Source: Phyllobacterium sp. T1293
Lineage (GTDB): Bacteria > Pseudomonadota > Alphaproteobacteria > Rhizobiales > Rhizobiaceae
NCBI RefSeq assembly: GCF_020731415.2
Contig: NZ_CP088274.1
Coordinates: 1-64,000 of the forward strand
Direction: 5' to 3'
DNA: 64,000 nucleotides
The position numbers and the translations under genes are program-made. The number at the start of each line of letters is the position of its first letter. Within the stretch, counting starts at the first letter, position 1. Of this stretch, positions 63,663 through 64,000 are shown one piece after another. Below the pieces are notes generated by a model that was not told the DNA's origin, searched no databases, and saw nothing but the letters and a program-made list of their open reading frames with translations.

Positions 63663-64000
63663 ATGCTCATGAAACGCCGATTTGCTGCTGAAGGAAAGCC
63701 CCTGATTACCGGCTGGGACGTTGGGGGAGCCCATCTCAAGATGGCGCAATGCCAGAATGGCGAGATCGTCTCAGCAAAAATTTTCAAAACCCCACTCTGG
63801 CTCGGTGTCGATCAAGTGCGCGAGGTCCTGCACGAAATTGCGCCATTGGGGGCAGATGGTCATCTCAATGTGTTCACGATGACCGGAGAACTCTCGGATA
63901 CATTCACCTCACGCGACGCAGGAATTGCAGGGCTGCTTGATTTTATCGCAGAGCAATTCGGAGACAAGAACACGCTCATCTATGCTGGCCGTGCAGGCTT
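63663..64000 (+). CDS. H4MPT-linked C1-transfer protein OrfY (MfnF-like), 3' end outside the window
   Basis: The first 112 codons are visible. RRFAAEGKPLITGWDVGGAH followed by LKMAQCQNGEIV is the ASKHA-type phosphate loop (DxGGxxxK), and VFTMTGELSDTFTSRDAGI is typical of COG1548 proteins. In methanogens this family includes MfnF, which joins furan and glutamyl-tyramine parts of methanofuran, so a role in methylofuran synthesis is inferred. AAGGA lies five bases before the ATG at 63663; ATG 63669 is an alternative. Confidence 0.82.
   Translation, partial: MLMKRRFAAEGKPLITGWDVGGAHLKMAQCQNGEIVSAKIFKTPLWLGVDQVREVLHEIAPLGADGHLNVFTMTGELSDTFTSRDAGIAGLLDFIAEQFGDKNTLIYAGRAG

Noticed and set aside
1..64000. 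CRISPR arrays, tRNA or rRNA genes, insertion sequences, phage genes
   Set aside because: No regular repeat-spacer series, cloverleaf or transposase/integrase motif was recognised by eye; a tool-based scan could still find a divergent case.

Overview
The window is chromosomal DNA of moderate GC from an alphaproteobacterium, most likely of the Hyphomicrobiales (Rhizobiales). The evidence is the bioBFDAZ operon with BioZ and a GntR-type BioR regulator with BioR boxes, the gcl-hyi-glxR operon, many LysR/divergent-gene pairs and polyol ABC transporters. A tetrahydromethanopterin (H4MPT) C1 cluster marks the strain as able to oxidise formaldehyde. I saw no tRNA, rRNA, CRISPR array or intact mobile element.

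Layout. 1-3.3 kb: glyoxylate carboligase operon (gcl, hyi, glxR; leftward), with a promoter and an IclR-like dyad. 3.4-5.4 kb: LysR regulator divergent from an SBF-like transporter across a 26-bp dyad. 5.7-9.0 kb: polar amino-acid ABC transporter. 9.1-10.3 kb: lone FkbM methyltransferase beside an AT-rich stretch. 10.3-12.9 kb: LysR plus FAD monooxygenase. 12.9-13.8 kb: two small exported proteins. 14.0-20.1 kb: leftward operon for a sugar/polyol (binding protein, two permeases, zinc dehydrogenase, ATPase, AraC regulator). 20.4-26.3 kb: biotin operon and bioR. 26.4-34.2 kb: desaturase, regulators, a methyltransferase, an MFS exporter and an SDR.

34.3-45.7 kb is the most unusual part. A decayed macB-type permease end is followed by a rightward cluster: SCP2-type thiolase, SDR, saccharopine-reductase-like protein, acetoacetyl-CoA-synthetase-like ligase, a polyhydroxyalkanoate synthase and a depolymerase that both resemble the Pseudomonas medium-chain-length (class II) proteins, a second SDR, a TetR regulator and an outer-membrane MetA-type channel. 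A near-identical dyad (TTGACA-N2-TGTCAA) lies before the thiolase, the first SDR and the TetR gene, so these units probably form one TetR regulon. The synthase nucleophile lies in an altered lipase box.

45.8-51.3 kb: a subtilisin-like autotransporter and an exported protein of 608 residues with two SecD-P1-head-like modules. 51.4-64 kb: divergent H4MPT/methylofuran cluster. Leftward: pterin dehydratase, fhcB, fhcA, fhcD, fhcC. Rightward: RFAP synthase, mtdB, ATP-grasp, mch, RimK-like ligase, CitG-like protein, fae. Then come a HisA-like gene (leftward) and the start of orfY. Together they encode formaldehyde capture (Fae), oxidation to formyl-H4MPT (MtdB, Mch), formate release (Fhc complex) and parts of cofactor synthesis. 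fhcB is broken by an apparent one-base frameshift, which needs resolving because the rest of the pathway looks intact.
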